Positions 17,457 to 26,677 of a DNA stretch of 64,000 nucleotides are shown piece after piece. The DNA comes from Pseudomonas mucidolens (GTDB lineage Bacteria; Pseudomonadota; Gammaproteobacteria; Pseudomonadales; Pseudomonadaceae), in assembly GCF_900106045.1 (NCBI RefSeq), contig NZ_LT629802.1, positions 4,030,001 through 4,094,000 on the forward strand, written 5' to 3'. Every line of letters begins with the position of its first letter. Positions within the stretch are counted from its first letter, which is position 1. A model generated the notes under the pieces. It was not told where the DNA came from. It worked only from the letters and a program-made list of their open reading frames with translations, and ran no database searches. The position numbers and the translations under genes were made by a program.

Positions 17457-20394
17457 CCTGACCCAGATGCTGCTGATCAGCGCCGCCTACCTGGCCACGC
17501 TGTTCGCAGTCGCCTGGATCAGTGAGCGCGGAATGATTCCGCGGGCGATCATTCGCCATCCGCTGACCTACACCTTGTCGCTGGGTGTGTATGCCAGCGC
17601 CTGGGCGTTCTATGGCACGGTGGGCCTGGCCTACCAATATGGTTACGGCTTCCTTTCGAGTTACCTGGGCGTTTCCGGAGCCTTCCTGCTGGCGCCAGTG
17701 CTGCTGTACCCGATTCTGAAAATCACCCGCACCTACCAACTGTCGTCACTGGCGGACCTGTTTGCCTTTCGCTTTCGCAGCACCTGGGCTGGCGCACTGA
17801 CAACTATTTTCATGCTGATCGGCGTACTGCCGTTACTCGCCTTGCAAATTCAGGCGGTGGCCGACTCCATCGGCATTCTCACCCAGGAGCCGGTGCAGCA
17901 TCGGGTCGCCCTGAGCTTCTGCGCGCTGATTATCCTGTTCACGATCTTCTTCGGTTCGAGACATATCGCCACCCGCGAAAAACACGAAGGACTGGTGTTT
18001 GCGATTGCCTTTGAATCGGTGATCAAACTGATCGCCATCGGCGGTGTTGGCCTGTATGCGCTGTACGGTGTGTTCGACGGCCCGCATCAGCTGGAGTTAT
18101 GGCTGCTGCAAAACCAGACGGCCCTCGCCGCCCTGCACACGCCGCTGCAAGAGGGCCCGTGGCGCACGCTGCTGCTGGTGTTCTTCGCCTCGGCCATCGT
18201 CATGCCGCACATGTACCACATGACCTTCACCGAAAACCTCAACCCGCGCTCGCTGGTCAGTGCCAGCTGGGGCCTGCCGCTGTTCCTGCTGTTGATGAGC
18301 CTGGCGGTGCCGCTGATCCTCTGGGCAGGCCTGAAGCTGGGCGCGACCACCAACCCGGAGTACTTCACCCTCGGCATCGGCATCGCCGCCAACAGCAAGG
18401 CCTTGGCGTTGCTCGCCTATGTCGGCGGTTTATCGGCAGCCAGCGGATTGATCATTGTCACCACCCTGGCCCTGTCGGGCATGGCGCTCAACCACCTGGT
18501 GCTGCCGCTGTACCAACCGCCGGCCGAGGGAAACATCTACCGCTGGCTGAAATGGACGCGTCGCGCGCTGATTGTGGCCATCATCATGGCCGGTTACGGT
18601 TTCTACCTGATGATGGCCGCCGAGCAAGACCTGGCAAACCTGGGCATCGTGGCCTTCGTTGCCACGCTGCAATTCTTGCCGGGTGTCTTGTCGGTCCTGT
18701 ATTGGCCAACCGCCAATCGGCGCGGTTTCATTACCGGTTTGCTGGCGGGCATCCTGGTGTGGGTGGTGACCATGTTGTTACCGCTGATCGGTAATCTGCA
18801 GGGCTTCTACATTCCGCTGTTGAACATGATCTACGTGCTGGACGACACCAGTTGGCATATGGCGGCGATCGCCTCACTGGCGGCCAACGTGCTGATGTTC
18901 ACCCTCACGTCGCTGTTCACCAATGCCAGCCCGGAAGAAATCAGCGCCGCCGAAGCCTGCGCGGTGGATAACGTGCGCCGTCCGCAACGACGTGAATTGC
19001 ACGCCGCCTCGCCCCAGGAGTTCGCCACGCAGTTGGCCAAGCCCCTGGGCGCCAAGGCTGCGCAGAAGGAAGTGGAGCAGGCGCTGCGCGACTTGTACCT
19101 GCCTTTCGACGAGCGCCGTCCCTACGCCCTGCGCCGCCTGCGCGACCGCATCGAAGCCAACCTCTCGGGCCTGATGGGCCCCAGCGTGTCCCAGGACATG
19201 GTGGAAACCTTCCTGCCCTATAAGGCCGGTGGCGAAAACTATGTCACCGAAGACATCCACTTCATCGAGAGCCGGCTGGAGGACTACCATTCGCGCCTGA
19301 CCGGCCTTGCCGCCGAACTCGACGCCCTGCGCCGCTACCACCGCCAAACGCTGCAGGAGTTGCCCATGGGCGTCTGCTCGCTGGCCAAGGATCAGGAAAT
19401 CCTGATGTGGAACAAGGCCATGGAGGAACTCACCGGGATCGCCGCGCAGCGGGTGGTGGGTTCGCGCCTGAATACGATTGGCGAGCCTTGGAAAGAATTG
19501 CTCCAGGGGTTTATCGACCTGCCTGACGAGCACTTGCACAAACAACACCTGGCCCTGGACGGCCAGACCCGCTGGCTCAACCTGCACAAAGCCGCGATCG
19601 ACGAGCCGTTGGCCCCAGGCAACAGCGGCCTGGTACTGCTGGTGGAGGACTTGACCGACACCCAGATGCTCGAAGACAAGTTGGTTCACTCCGAGCGCCT
19701 GGCCAGCATTGGCCGACTGGCGGCGGGCGTGGCCCATGAAATCGGCAATCCGATCACCGGTATCGCGTGCCTGGCGCAAAACCTGCGGGAAGAGCGTGAA
19801 GAAGACGCCGAAATCACTGAAATCAGCGGGCAGATCCTTGAGCAGACCAAGCGCGTGTCACGCATCGTGCAGTCGTTGATGAGTTTCGCCCACGCCGGCG
19901 GTCACCAAAATCTCGATGAAGCGGTGTGCCTCGCCGAAGTCGCCCAGGATGCCATTGGGCTGCTGGCCTTGAACCGACGGAATTTCGAAGTACAGTTCTT
20001 TAACTTGTGCGACCCGGAACACTGGGTCGACGGTGACTCTCAACGCTTGGCCCAAGTGTTGATCAACCTGCTGTCCAACGCCCGCGACGCGACCCCGGCC
20101 GGGGGCGCGGTACGTGTCAAGAGCGAGGCTTTCGAGCATACGGTCGACCTGATCATCGAGGACGAAGGCAGCGGTATTCCACAGAACATCATGGACCGAT
20201 TGTTCGAACCCTTCTTCACCACCAAGGATCCAGGTGAAGGTACCGGTCTGGGCCTTGCTCTGGTCTATTCCATCGTTGAAGAGCATTATGGACAAATCAC
20301 CATCGACAGCCCGGCTGACACCGAAAGCCAACGCGGCACCCGTATTCGGGTGACCTTGCCGCGTCATGTCGAAGCGACGTCCGCTGTGAACTGA
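17440..20394 (+). CDS. cbrA: Sensor histidine kinase/solute-symporter-like protein CbrA
   Basis: Sensor of the CbrAB system that controls carbon/nitrogen balance and relief of catabolite repression. The 984-residue protein has an N-terminal SLC5/sodium:solute symporter-like domain with about 13 membrane segments (1-500), then a linker with coiled coil, a PAS-like domain (about 640-740), HisKA with the phosphorylated histidine in [13 protein letters not shown] (His766) and HATPase with [10 protein letters not shown] and GTGLGLALV. An alternative ATG six bases downstream would shorten it by two residues. The overlap with the small upstream ORF suggests coupling. Followed 22 bases later by cbrB. 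Confidence 0.97.
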   Translation: MPMSFSLTQMLLISAAYLATLFAVAWISERGMIPRAIIRHPLTYTLSLGVYASAWAFYGTVGLAYQYGYGFLSSYLGVSGAFLLAPVLLYPILKITRTYQLSSLADLFAFRFRSTWAGALTTIFMLIGVLPLLALQIQAVADSIGILTQEPVQHRVALSFCALIILFTIFFGSRHIATREKHEGLVFAIAFESVIKLIAIGGVGLYALYGVFDGPHQLELWLLQNQTALAALHTPLQEGPWRTLLLVFFASAIVMPHMYHMTFTENLNPRSLVSASWGLPLFLLLMSLAVPLILWAGLKLGATTNPEYFTLGIGIAANSKALALLAYVGGLSAASGLIIVTTLALSGMALNHLVLPLYQPPAEGNIYRWLKWTRRALIVAIIMAGYGFYLMMAAEQDLANLGIVAFVATLQFLPGVLSVLYWPTANRRGFITGLLAGILVWVVTMLLPLIGNLQGFYIPLLNMIYVLDDTSWHMAAIASLAANVLMFTLTSLFTNASPEEISAAEACAVDNVRRPQRRELHAASPQEFATQLAKPLGAKAAQKEVEQALRDLYLPFDERRPYALRRLRDRIEANLSGLMGPSVSQDMVETFLPYKAGGENYVTEDIHFIESRLEDYHSRLTGLAAELDALRRYHRQTLQELPMGVCSLAKDQEILMWNKAMEELTGIAAQRVVGSRLNTIGEPWKELLQGFIDLPDEHLHKQHLALDGQTRWLNLHKAAIDEPLAPGNSGLVLLVEDLTDTQMLEDKLVHSERLASIGRLAAGVAHEIGNPITGIACLAQNLREEREEDAEITEISGQILEQTKRVSRIVQSLMSFAHAGGHQNLDEAVCLAEVAQDAIGLLALNRRNFEVQFFNLCDPEHWVDGDSQRLAQVLINLLSNARDATPAGGAVRVKSEAFEHTVDLIIEDEGSGIPQNIMDRLFEPFFTTKDPGEGTGLGLALVYSIVEEHYGQITIDSPADTESQRGTRIRVTLPRHVEATSAVN

Positions 20395-20416
20395 GACCGT
20401 CGAGAGAATTGAATCA

Positions 20417-21850
20417 ATGCCGCACATTTTGATCGTCGAAGACGAAACCATTATCCGCTCTGCCTTGCGTCGCCTACTTGAACGTAATCAGTACCAGGTC
20501 AGCGAAGCCGGCTCGGTGCAGGAAGCCCAGGAGCGTTTCAGCATTCCCACGTTCGACCTGATCGTCAGTGACCTGCGCCTGCCCGGCGCGCCTGGCACCG
20601 AGCTGATCAAGCTCGGCCAGGGCACTCCGGTGCTGATCATGACCAGTTACGCCAGCCTGCGCTCGGCAGTGGACTCGATGAAGATGGGCGCGGTGGACTA
20701 CATCGCCAAGCCTTTCGATCACGATGAAATGCTCCAGGCCGTGGCGCGGATCCTGCGCGACCGACAGACGGCCAACAACGCACCGGCTGAACGTCCCGCC
20801 AGCAAGACCGTCAACGGTGCTGACAAGCCGGGAGCCGATAACGCTAACGGCGAGATTGGCATCATTGGTTCCTGCCCGCCGATGCAAGACCTGTACAGCA
20901 AGATCCGCAAAGTGGCGCCCACTGACTCAAATGTACTGATCCAGGGCGAGTCAGGTACCGGCAAGGAACTGGTGGCCCGCGCCCTGCATAACTTGTCCAA
21001 ACGCGCCAAGGCACCGATGATCTCGGTGAACTGTGCGGCGATCCCTGAATCCTTGATCGAGTCCGAACTGTTCGGTCACGAAAAAGGCGCCTTTACCGGT
21101 GCCAGCGCCGGCCGTGCGGGCCTGGTGGAAGCGGCAGACGGCGGAACCCTGTTCCTCGACGAAATCGGCGAGCTGCCTCTGGAAGCCCAGGCACGTCTGC
21201 TGCGGGTGCTACAGGAAGGTGAAATCCGCCGCGTCGGGTCGGTCCAATCGCAAAAGGTTGACGTACGCCTGATCGCGGCCACTCACCGGGACCTGAAAAG
21301 CCTGGCAAAAGTCGGCCAGTTCCGTGAAGACCTTTACTACCGACTGCATGTCATCGCTCTCAAACTGCCGGCTTTGCGCGAGCGCGGGGCCGACGTCAAC
21401 GAAATTGCCAATGCGTTCCTGGTACGCCAGAGCGCACGCGTCAACCGCACCGACCTGAAGTTCGCCGCAGACGCCGAACAGGCCATTCGGCATTACGCCT
21501 GGCCAGGCAACGTGCGAGAGCTGGAAAACGCCGTGGAGCGGGCAGTGATTCTGTCGGAGAACCCGGAAATCTCTGCTGAGCTGCTCGGAATCGATATCGA
21601 ACTGAGCGACCTGGATGATGACGACTTCATCGGCCTGGCACCGCAGCAGGGCGGCACTAACACCAGTCATGAACCCACGGAGGATTTGTCACTGGAAGAC
21701 TACTTCCAGCACTTCGTTCTGGAACATCAGGACCACATGACCGAAACAGAGCTGGCCCGCAAACTGGGCGTGAGCCGCAAGTGCCTGTGGGAGCGCCGCC
21801 AACGCCTGGGGATTCCACGTCGCAAGACCGGGGTTGCCAGCGAAAGCTGA
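20417..21850 (+). CDS. cbrB: NtrC-family response regulator CbrB
   Basis: Sigma-54 enhancer-binding activator; 477 residues. The receiver domain has phospho-acceptor Asp52 (VSDLRLPG). The AAA+ domain has Walker A GESGTGKE near residue 177 and the sigma-54-contacting GAFTGA at 224-229. The Fis-type helix-turn-helix [20 protein letters not shown] lies at the C-terminus. Its best-known target is the crcZ promoter, found just downstream in this window with matching TGTTAC/GTAACA elements. Co-transcribed with cbrA and ending at a strong terminator. Confidence 0.97.
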   Translation: MPHILIVEDETIIRSALRRLLERNQYQVSEAGSVQEAQERFSIPTFDLIVSDLRLPGAPGTELIKLGQGTPVLIMTSYASLRSAVDSMKMGAVDYIAKPFDHDEMLQAVARILRDRQTANNAPAERPASKTVNGADKPGADNANGEIGIIGSCPPMQDLYSKIRKVAPTDSNVLIQGESGTGKELVARALHNLSKRAKAPMISVNCAAIPESLIESELFGHEKGAFTGASAGRAGLVEAADGGTLFLDEIGELPLEAQARLLRVLQEGEIRRVGSVQSQKVDVRLIAATHRDLKSLAKVGQFREDLYYRLHVIALKLPALRERGADVNEIANAFLVRQSARVNRTDLKFAADAEQAIRHYAWPGNVRELENAVERAVILSENPEISAELLGIDIELSDLDDDDFIGLAPQQGGTNTSHEPTEDLSLEDYFQHFVLEHQDHMTETELARKLGVSRKCLWERRQRLGIPRRKTGVASES

Positions 21851-21866
21851 GGCCACTTCACACGGG

Positions 21867-21915
21867 GTAACACCTCAAACGTGAAAAAACTGTTACCTCA
21901 GATATTCGCGTAACA
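21867..21915 (+). promoter_or_regulatory. Probable CbrB enhancer sites upstream of crcZ
   Basis: GTAACA (21867-21872), TGTTAC (21891-21896) and GTAACA (21910-21915); the last two form an inverted pair with a 13-base spacer, the arrangement reported for CbrB. They lie roughly 100-160 bases upstream of the -24/-12 promoter, a normal enhancer distance, and overlap the beginning of the cbrB terminator. Confidence 0.7.
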
Positions 21916-21957
21916 AAAAGCCGGGGCTTACGGTAACGAAGCCCCGGCTTTTTTTGT
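21915..21957 (+). terminator. Intrinsic terminator after cbrB
   Basis: An AAAAGCCGGGGCTT / AAGCCCCGGCTTTT stem with a short loop is followed by a run of T. It separates the cbrAB mRNA from the crcZ promoter. Confidence 0.9.
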
Positions 21958-22012
21958 CCAACAAAAGCCAGAAAACCCGCCGAACCCTTTGTTTTGCTGG
22001 GGATTACAAAAG

Positions 22013-22029
22013 TTGGCACGCACCCTGCT
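22013..22029 (+). promoter_or_regulatory. Sigma-54 (-24/-12) promoter of crcZ
   Basis: TTGGCACG-CACC-CTGCT has GG at 22015 and GC at 22027, exactly 12 bases apart, and an almost perfect -24 box. It predicts a transcript start near 22040. Confidence 0.9.
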
Positions 22030-22040
22030 ATATGTTTGGT

Positions 22041-22410
22041 ACAAGAACAATAACAAGCACCGTACAAAGACAATAAAAATAAGACGAATCGACTCACGCA
22101 CAATAAAAACAACACGGCGGAGGCGCAGCTAACTGATTCTTTTGGAGAGGCGTTGCATTTGGGGCTTGCCCCGCAACCAGGCCGAGAACAACAAAAAACT
22201 GCCCTAAGGCAGAGCCTGAACTGGTTGGATCATTGATCATAGCAACACAGCGACCAAAGCAATCCGTTTGCTCTTGACTCCCGATTGGGAGTGTCATGAA
22301 GGTGAAATCTCATGGCGAGGGCGATCAACAAAAACAAGAAGCCCGCAACCAATAATAAAAATAGAGCACGCAACTACTTTCTGGGGGAGCTTCGGCTCCC
22401 CTTGTAGTTT
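22041..22410 (+). ncRNA. crcZ: CrcZ small RNA (Hfq/Crc antagonist)
   Basis: An untranslated RNA of about 370-400 nt between cbrB and pcnB, the known place of crcZ. Signs are the sigma-54 promoter upstream and repeated A-rich catabolite-activity motifs, such as AACAATAACAAG (about 22046), ACAATAAAAATAAG (about 22071), ACAATAAAAACAAC (about 22101), AACAACAAAAAAC (about 22188), AACAAAAACAAG (about 22327) and CAATAATAAAAAT (about 22350). The terminator is GGGGAGC-TTCG-GCTCCCC (22384-22401). It titrates Hfq/Crc away from target mRNAs when CbrAB is active. The 3' end is not precise because the tail after the hairpin is poor in T. Confidence 0.92.
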
Positions 22411-22573
22411 CTGAAATTTAGCTTTCGGGATCTGTCCTCCCCTTCTCATTTGAGCTTACGGCTCAACGTTTGCAGCTAGTTCCTACACCATCCCCTGACT
22501 AAATGCTAGAATCCCGGCCCATCATGCGGTCATTCTTCGTTTTGGCCGAACATTCCTTCAAACAGTGCATCCC

Positions 22574-23980
22574 ATGCTGAAGAAGTTGTTCCAGTCATTC
22601 CGTTCCCCCTTGCGTCGTACGCAACACAAACGCAGCACGCCTGAAGTGCTCAATAGCAGCCAGCATTCGCTGCAACGCGCCCAATTCAGCCGTTATGCGG
22701 TGAACATCGTCGAACGATTGCAGAACGCTGGCTATCAGGCCTATCTGGTAGGCGGTTGTGTGCGGGACATGTTGCTTAACATCACGCCCAAGGATTTCGA
22801 CGTCGCCACCAGCGCCACGCCAGAGCAAGTGCGCGCCGAGTTTCGCAACGCGCGGATCATTGGCCGGCGCTTTAAACTGGTGCATATCCACTTTGGTCGC
22901 GAGATCATCGAGGTCGCAACTTTCCGCGCCAACCATCCGCAAAACGATGAAGATGAGGACAGTAACCAGTCTTCCCGCAACGAAAGCGGGCGAATTCTGC
23001 GGGACAACGTCTACGGCACCCTGGAAGACGATGCGCAACGTCGTGACTTCACCATCAATGCCCTTTATTACGATCCGGTCAGCGAACGCATCCTCGATTA
23101 CGCCAACGGCGTACACGACATTCGGAATAACCTCATGCGCCTAATCGGCGATCCGACGCAGCGCTACCAGGAAGACCCGGTACGGATGCTGCGGGCCGTC
23201 AGATTCGCCGCCAAACTGAACTTCGGTATCGAGAAACACACCGCCGCGCCTATTCGTGACCTGGCGCCGATGCTGCGGGAAATCCCCTCGGCGCGCCTGT
23301 TCGAAGAAGTGCTCAAGTTGTTTCTTTCGGGCTATGCCGCTGACACCTTCGAAATGCTGGTGGACCTGCAATTGTTCGACCCATTGTTCCCGGCCAGCGC
23401 CGAAGCCCTGGAGCGCAACCCGACCTACACCCACACGCTGATCAGTGAGGCGTTGATCAACACCGACTTGCGGATCAAACAGAACAAACCTGTGACCCCG
23501 GCGTTTCTGTTTGCGGCCTTGCTATGGCCCGCGCTGCCAGCGCGAGTCCTGCGCTTGCAGAACCGTGGCATGCCGCCAATTCCTGCCATGCAGGAAGCCG
23601 CTCACGAATTGATCGCCGAACAGTGCCACCGCATCGCAATTCCCAAGCGTTTCACCCTGCCGATCCGCGAAATCTGGGACATGCAGGAACGCCTGCCACG
23701 GCGCAGCGGCAAACGCGCCGACCTGCTGCTGGACAATCCGCGCTTCCGTGCCGGCTACGACTTCCTGCTGCTGCGTGAAAGCGCCGGCGAGCAGACCGAC
23801 GGCCTCGGCGAATGGTGGACCGATTATCAGGACGCCAACGACAGCGAGCGCCGCGAGATGATTCGTGAGCTGAGCGGCAAGGGTGATGGCAGCGGCGATG
23901 CACCGAAAAAGCGTCGCCGCAGCAGTGGCAGCAAACGCAAGCGCAGCGCCGCCGACACCCCGGGCGCAGTAGGCGAGTAA
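22574..23980 (+). CDS. pcnB: Poly(A) polymerase I
   Basis: Adds 3' poly(A) tails that promote RNA decay. A 468-residue class II nucleotidyltransferase with GGCVRDMLL near residue 60, the catalytic KDFDVATSATPEQ near 75, and the RNA-binding RRDFTINALYYD near 155. The C-terminal tail is strongly basic (PKKRRRSSGSKRKRS), as is usual for PcnB and unlike CCA-adding enzymes. I chose ATG 22574; a GTG at 22565 adds three residues. It is followed directly by folK. Confidence 0.96.
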   Translation: MLKKLFQSFRSPLRRTQHKRSTPEVLNSSQHSLQRAQFSRYAVNIVERLQNAGYQAYLVGGCVRDMLLNITPKDFDVATSATPEQVRAEFRNARIIGRRFKLVHIHFGREIIEVATFRANHPQNDEDEDSNQSSRNESGRILRDNVYGTLEDDAQRRDFTINALYYDPVSERILDYANGVHDIRNNLMRLIGDPTQRYQEDPVRMLRAVRFAAKLNFGIEKHTAAPIRDLAPMLREIPSARLFEEVLKLFLSGYAADTFEMLVDLQLFDPLFPASAEALERNPTYTHTLISEALINTDLRIKQNKPVTPAFLFAALLWPALPARVLRLQNRGMPPIPAMQEAAHELIAEQCHRIAIPKRFTLPIREIWDMQERLPRRSGKRADLLLDNPRFRAGYDFLLLRESAGEQTDGLGEWWTDYQDANDSERREMIRELSGKGDGSGDAPKKRRRSSGSKRKRSAADTPGAVGE

Positions 23981-23985
23981 GCGCC

Positions 23986-24468
23986 GTGGAGCGTATCTAC
24001 ATCGGCATGGGCAGCAACCTCGCCGCTCCGGACCAACAATTGCGCAACGCCATCGAGGCGTTGGCGCAATTGCCGGATAGCGCCTTCGTCGGCGTGTCCG
24101 CCTTCTATCAAAGTGACTCCCTGCTCCCAGGCCAACCGCGCTACACCAATGCGGTCGCGGCGCTGGACAGCGCCCTTGCGCCACTGGCATTGCTTGATGC
24201 GCTGCAGTCCATCGAGAACGATCAGGGCCGCGAACGCCTTGAACGCTGGGGCCCACGCACTCTCGACCTGGATATCCTGCTGTTCGGCGACCGACTGATC
24301 AATGAGCCGCGCCTCAAGGTGCCGCATTACCAAATGCATCTAAGGGCATTCGTGCTGTACCCGCTGGCGGAACTGGCGCCGGCCGACCTGCAACTGCCCA
24401 ACGGGACAACACTCGGCGACTTGCTGGCGGCCTGTCCGTTTGTCGGCTTGGAACGCTTACCACTGTAG
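23986..24468 (+). CDS. folK: 2-amino-4-hydroxy-6-hydroxymethyldihydropteridine pyrophosphokinase
   Basis: Folate pathway enzyme transferring pyrophosphate from ATP to 6-hydroxymethyl-dihydropterin; its product is used by FolP, which is encoded at 48172. The 160-residue protein has IGMGSNL at residues 4-10 and the ATP/Mg2+ motif RWGPRTLDLDILLFGD near 85-100. The start is GTG 23986, five bases after the pcnB stop. It is read with pcnB and precedes panB across a 322-base gap. The TAG stop is embedded in the first base pairs of a REP element. Confidence 0.96.
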   Translation: MERIYIGMGSNLAAPDQQLRNAIEALAQLPDSAFVGVSAFYQSDSLLPGQPRYTNAVAALDSALAPLALLDALQSIENDQGRERLERWGPRTLDLDILLFGDRLINEPRLKVPHYQMHLRAFVLYPLAELAPADLQLPNGTTLGDLLAACPFVGLERLPL

Positions 24469-24563
24469 GAGCGAGCTTGCTCGCGAAGGTCGTCAACGAT
24501 GACATGGGAAACCTGACAACCCAAGGCGTCCTCAGGTTTTTCGCGAGCAAGCTCGCTCCTACG
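24464..24563. repeat. Inverted pair of REP elements (REPIN/BIME-like)
   Basis: TGTAGGAGCGAGCTTGCTCG at 24464 and the inverted copy CGAGCAAGCTCGCTCCTACG ending at 24563 flank about 53 bases, forming one long-range hairpin. This is the doublet form of fluorescens-group REP sequences. The element begins inside the folK stop codon. Confidence 0.88.
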
Positions 24564-24790
24564 ATTGTATCCGTAACAGCGGTAACATCGCGCTCGTAAC
24601 AATGCGGTAACACATGCAATTGACTTCCAGAGTTCTCCTCACGACTATAGGCGTCCCGCTGCCGCCAACCCGGCGCTAAAGGGCGCAATCCAGGCCTTAT
24701 AAGCACTGCTCTGAAGAAAGTGCGCCTGTATAAACGAAGACTCACGCGCGTTACTCGCTGTTTCCAAGCGCCTGAACGAGGACCCTTTTC
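24564..24790 (+). promoter_or_regulatory. panB upstream region with four GTAACA repeats and a likely promoter
   Basis: Remainder of the gene-free stretch before panB. GTAACA occurs in direct orientation at 24573, 24582, 24596 and 24607. A sigma-70-like promoter follows: TTGACT (24620-24625), 17 bases, GACTAT (24643-24648), giving a leader of about 135 bases. The hexamer equals the CbrB half-site, but the inverted pairing seen before crcZ is missing. Confidence 0.45.
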
Positions 24791-25591
24791 ATGCCAGACA
24801 TTACCCTGACCACCTTGCAGAACCTCAAACTCAACGGTGAAAAAATCACCATGCTGACCTGCTACGACGCCACCTTTGCCCAGGCGTGCTGCCAGGCCGG
24901 AGTCGAGGTGTTACTGGTGGGCGATTCACTGGGCATGGTTCTACAAGGGAATGACAGCACACTGCCGGTCACCACTGCGGAAATCGCCTATCACGTGGCC
25001 AGTGTCAAACGCGGCAACGATGGCGCCCTGATCATTGCCGACCTGCCCTTCATGGCTTATGCGACCCTTGAGCAGACACTGCACAACAGTGCGCAACTGA
25101 TGCAGGCTGGCGCGCACATGGTCAAGCTGGAAGGGTCCGCCTGGTTGTCGGAATCGATTCGTCTGCTGGCTGAGCGTGGCGTCCCCGTGTGCGCGCACAT
25201 GGGCCTGACGCCCCAGTCAGTGAATATCCTCGGCGGGTACAAAGTTCAGGGTCGGAACGAAGCCCAGGCGCGGCAGATGCGCGCCGATGCCATTGCCCTG
25301 GAGCAGGCCGGCGCCGCCATGATCGTGCTGGAGTGCGTGCCAAGCGAACTGGCCGAAGAAATCACTCAAGCGGTGAAAATCCCTGTCATCGGCATCGGCG
25401 CGGGGGTTGCCACCGACGGCCAGGTCCTGGTCCTGCACGACATGCTCGGCCTGGCCCTCACCGGTCGCGCGCCGAAATTCGTGAAGAACTTCATGGTTGG
25501 CCAGGACAGTATTCAAGCGGCCCTGAGCGCCTACGTGAGCGAAGTCAAGGCGCTCACTTTCCCTGGCACCGAACACGGATTCTCCGCATGA
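24791..25591 (+). CDS. panB: 3-methyl-2-oxobutanoate hydroxymethyltransferase
   Basis: Makes ketopantoate from 2-ketoisovalerate and methylene-tetrahydrofolate, the first pantothenate step; its keto acid comes from the ilv pathway. The 266-residue TIM-barrel protein has [10 protein letters not shown] near residue 22, [11 protein letters not shown] near 43 with the metal-binding Asp, and GAHMVKLEG near 106. The ribosome site GAGGA is placed well before ATG 24791. The stop overlaps the panC start (ATGA), so the two are coupled. Confidence 0.97.
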   Translation: MPDITLTTLQNLKLNGEKITMLTCYDATFAQACCQAGVEVLLVGDSLGMVLQGNDSTLPVTTAEIAYHVASVKRGNDGALIIADLPFMAYATLEQTLHNSAQLMQAGAHMVKLEGSAWLSESIRLLAERGVPVCAHMGLTPQSVNILGGYKVQGRNEAQARQMRADAIALEQAGAAMIVLECVPSELAEEITQAVKIPVIGIGAGVATDGQVLVLHDMLGLALTGRAPKFVKNFMVGQDSIQAALSAYVSEVKALTFPGTEHGFSA

Positions 25592-26442
25592 ACACCGTCA
25601 AGACCCTGCGCGAACTGCGAGCGGCCGTCACCCACGCGCGCAGTGCCGGCAAACGCATCGGCTTCGTACCCACGATGGGTAACCTGCACCACGGTCACGC
25701 GACACTCGTGAGCAAGGCCGCCGAACAAGCAGACTTCGTGGTGGCGAGTATTTTCGTCAACCCGCTGCAATTCGGCGTCGGCGAAGATCTGGACAAATAC
25801 CCACGCACGCTCGCAGCCGATCAGGAAAAGCTCCTGCAGGCCGGCTGTCACTTGCTGTTCGCCCCGACTGTCGATGAAATGTATCCCGACGGCATGAGTG
25901 TCCAGACTCGCGTCAGTGTGCCGCAGCTTTCCGAAGGTCTGTGCGGCGCCAGCCGTCCCGGTCACTTCGAAGGCGTGGCGACAGTGGTCAGCAAGCTGTT
26001 CAATATGGTGCAACCCGATCTGGCGGTATTTGGCCAAAAGGATTACCAGCAACTGGCGGTCATTCGCGCCATGGTCCGCGACCTGAACATGCCGATACAG
26101 ATCATCGGCGAGCCCACGGTCCGTGCCGAAGACGGTCTCGCCCTGTCGTCGCGCAATGGTTACCTCACCGAAGAACAGCGGGCCATTGCACCGGTGCTGT
26201 TCCGCAGCCTGCGCCACATGGCCAGCGCCATTCAAAACGGTGATCGGGACTTTGCCAGGCTGCGCACCGAGCAAATCCAGCAGATCGAGGCCGCCGGCCT
26301 GCGCCTGGACTACCTGGAAGTTCGCCAGGGCCTGCACCTGCGCCCGGCAACCGCCGAGGATCGGGATGTGGTCATCCTGGTGGCCGCCTACCTGGGCGCG
26401 ACCCGCTTGATCGACAACCTGCACCTGAATCTGCCCGCCTAA
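25588..26442 (+). CDS. panC: Pantothenate synthetase
   Basis: Ligates pantoate and beta-alanine using ATP. The 284-residue nucleotidyltransferase has [16 protein letters not shown] near residues 27-42 (HIGH motif HHGH), [18 protein letters not shown] near 60 and the KMSKS-equivalent LSSRNGYLT. The start is the ATG overlapping the panB stop; a longer in-frame extension from 25189 would lie wholly inside panB. No panD (aspartate decarboxylase, source of beta-alanine) follows, unlike P. aeruginosa where panD is next; it must be elsewhere or replaced. Confidence 0.97.
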   Translation: MNTVKTLRELRAAVTHARSAGKRIGFVPTMGNLHHGHATLVSKAAEQADFVVASIFVNPLQFGVGEDLDKYPRTLAADQEKLLQAGCHLLFAPTVDEMYPDGMSVQTRVSVPQLSEGLCGASRPGHFEGVATVVSKLFNMVQPDLAVFGQKDYQQLAVIRAMVRDLNMPIQIIGEPTVRAEDGLALSSRNGYLTEEQRAIAPVLFRSLRHMASAIQNGDRDFARLRTEQIQQIEAAGLRLDYLEVRQGLHLRPATAEDRDVVILVAAYLGATRLIDNLHLNLPA

Positions 26443-26655
26443 ATAGCCCTTGCGTGGCCCAACCTGATGGGCCGGTATAAAAAAGTACCGGCCGCAGCGC
26501 AGACAAAGCCAAGACATATCGACACGCTAGGTTTAATGTAATCGCCCGGCGCTATTTGTAGCGTTGACGCAGTTGGTCGGAACCCGCCCTTTTATAACAT
26601 CAACTATAAAAGCTGGACGTTCCGGGCTTTCAAGTGTCTTAAAGGCAGTCCCAGC

Positions 26656-26667
26656 AATAACAAGGAA
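26656..26667 (+). promoter_or_regulatory. Possible Hfq/Crc (CA) motif at the pgi ribosome site
   Basis: AATAACAAGGAA contains AAnAAnAA and overlaps the AAGGA ribosome site before pgi ATG 26678. Hfq/Crc bind such A-rich motifs and block translation. Function here is inferred. Confidence 0.45.
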
Positions 26668-26677
26668 ACCCGCAGCG

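Noticed and set aside
24464..24563. CRISPR-like repeat pair
   Set aside because: Only two copies in inverted orientation with the palindromic REP core; no direct-repeat spacing and no cas genes.
25189..25587. In-frame extension upstream of panC
   Set aside because: It runs wholly through panB in another frame and is Arg/Pro/Gly-rich; the family N-terminus [10 protein letters not shown] and the ATGA overlap support the start at 25588.
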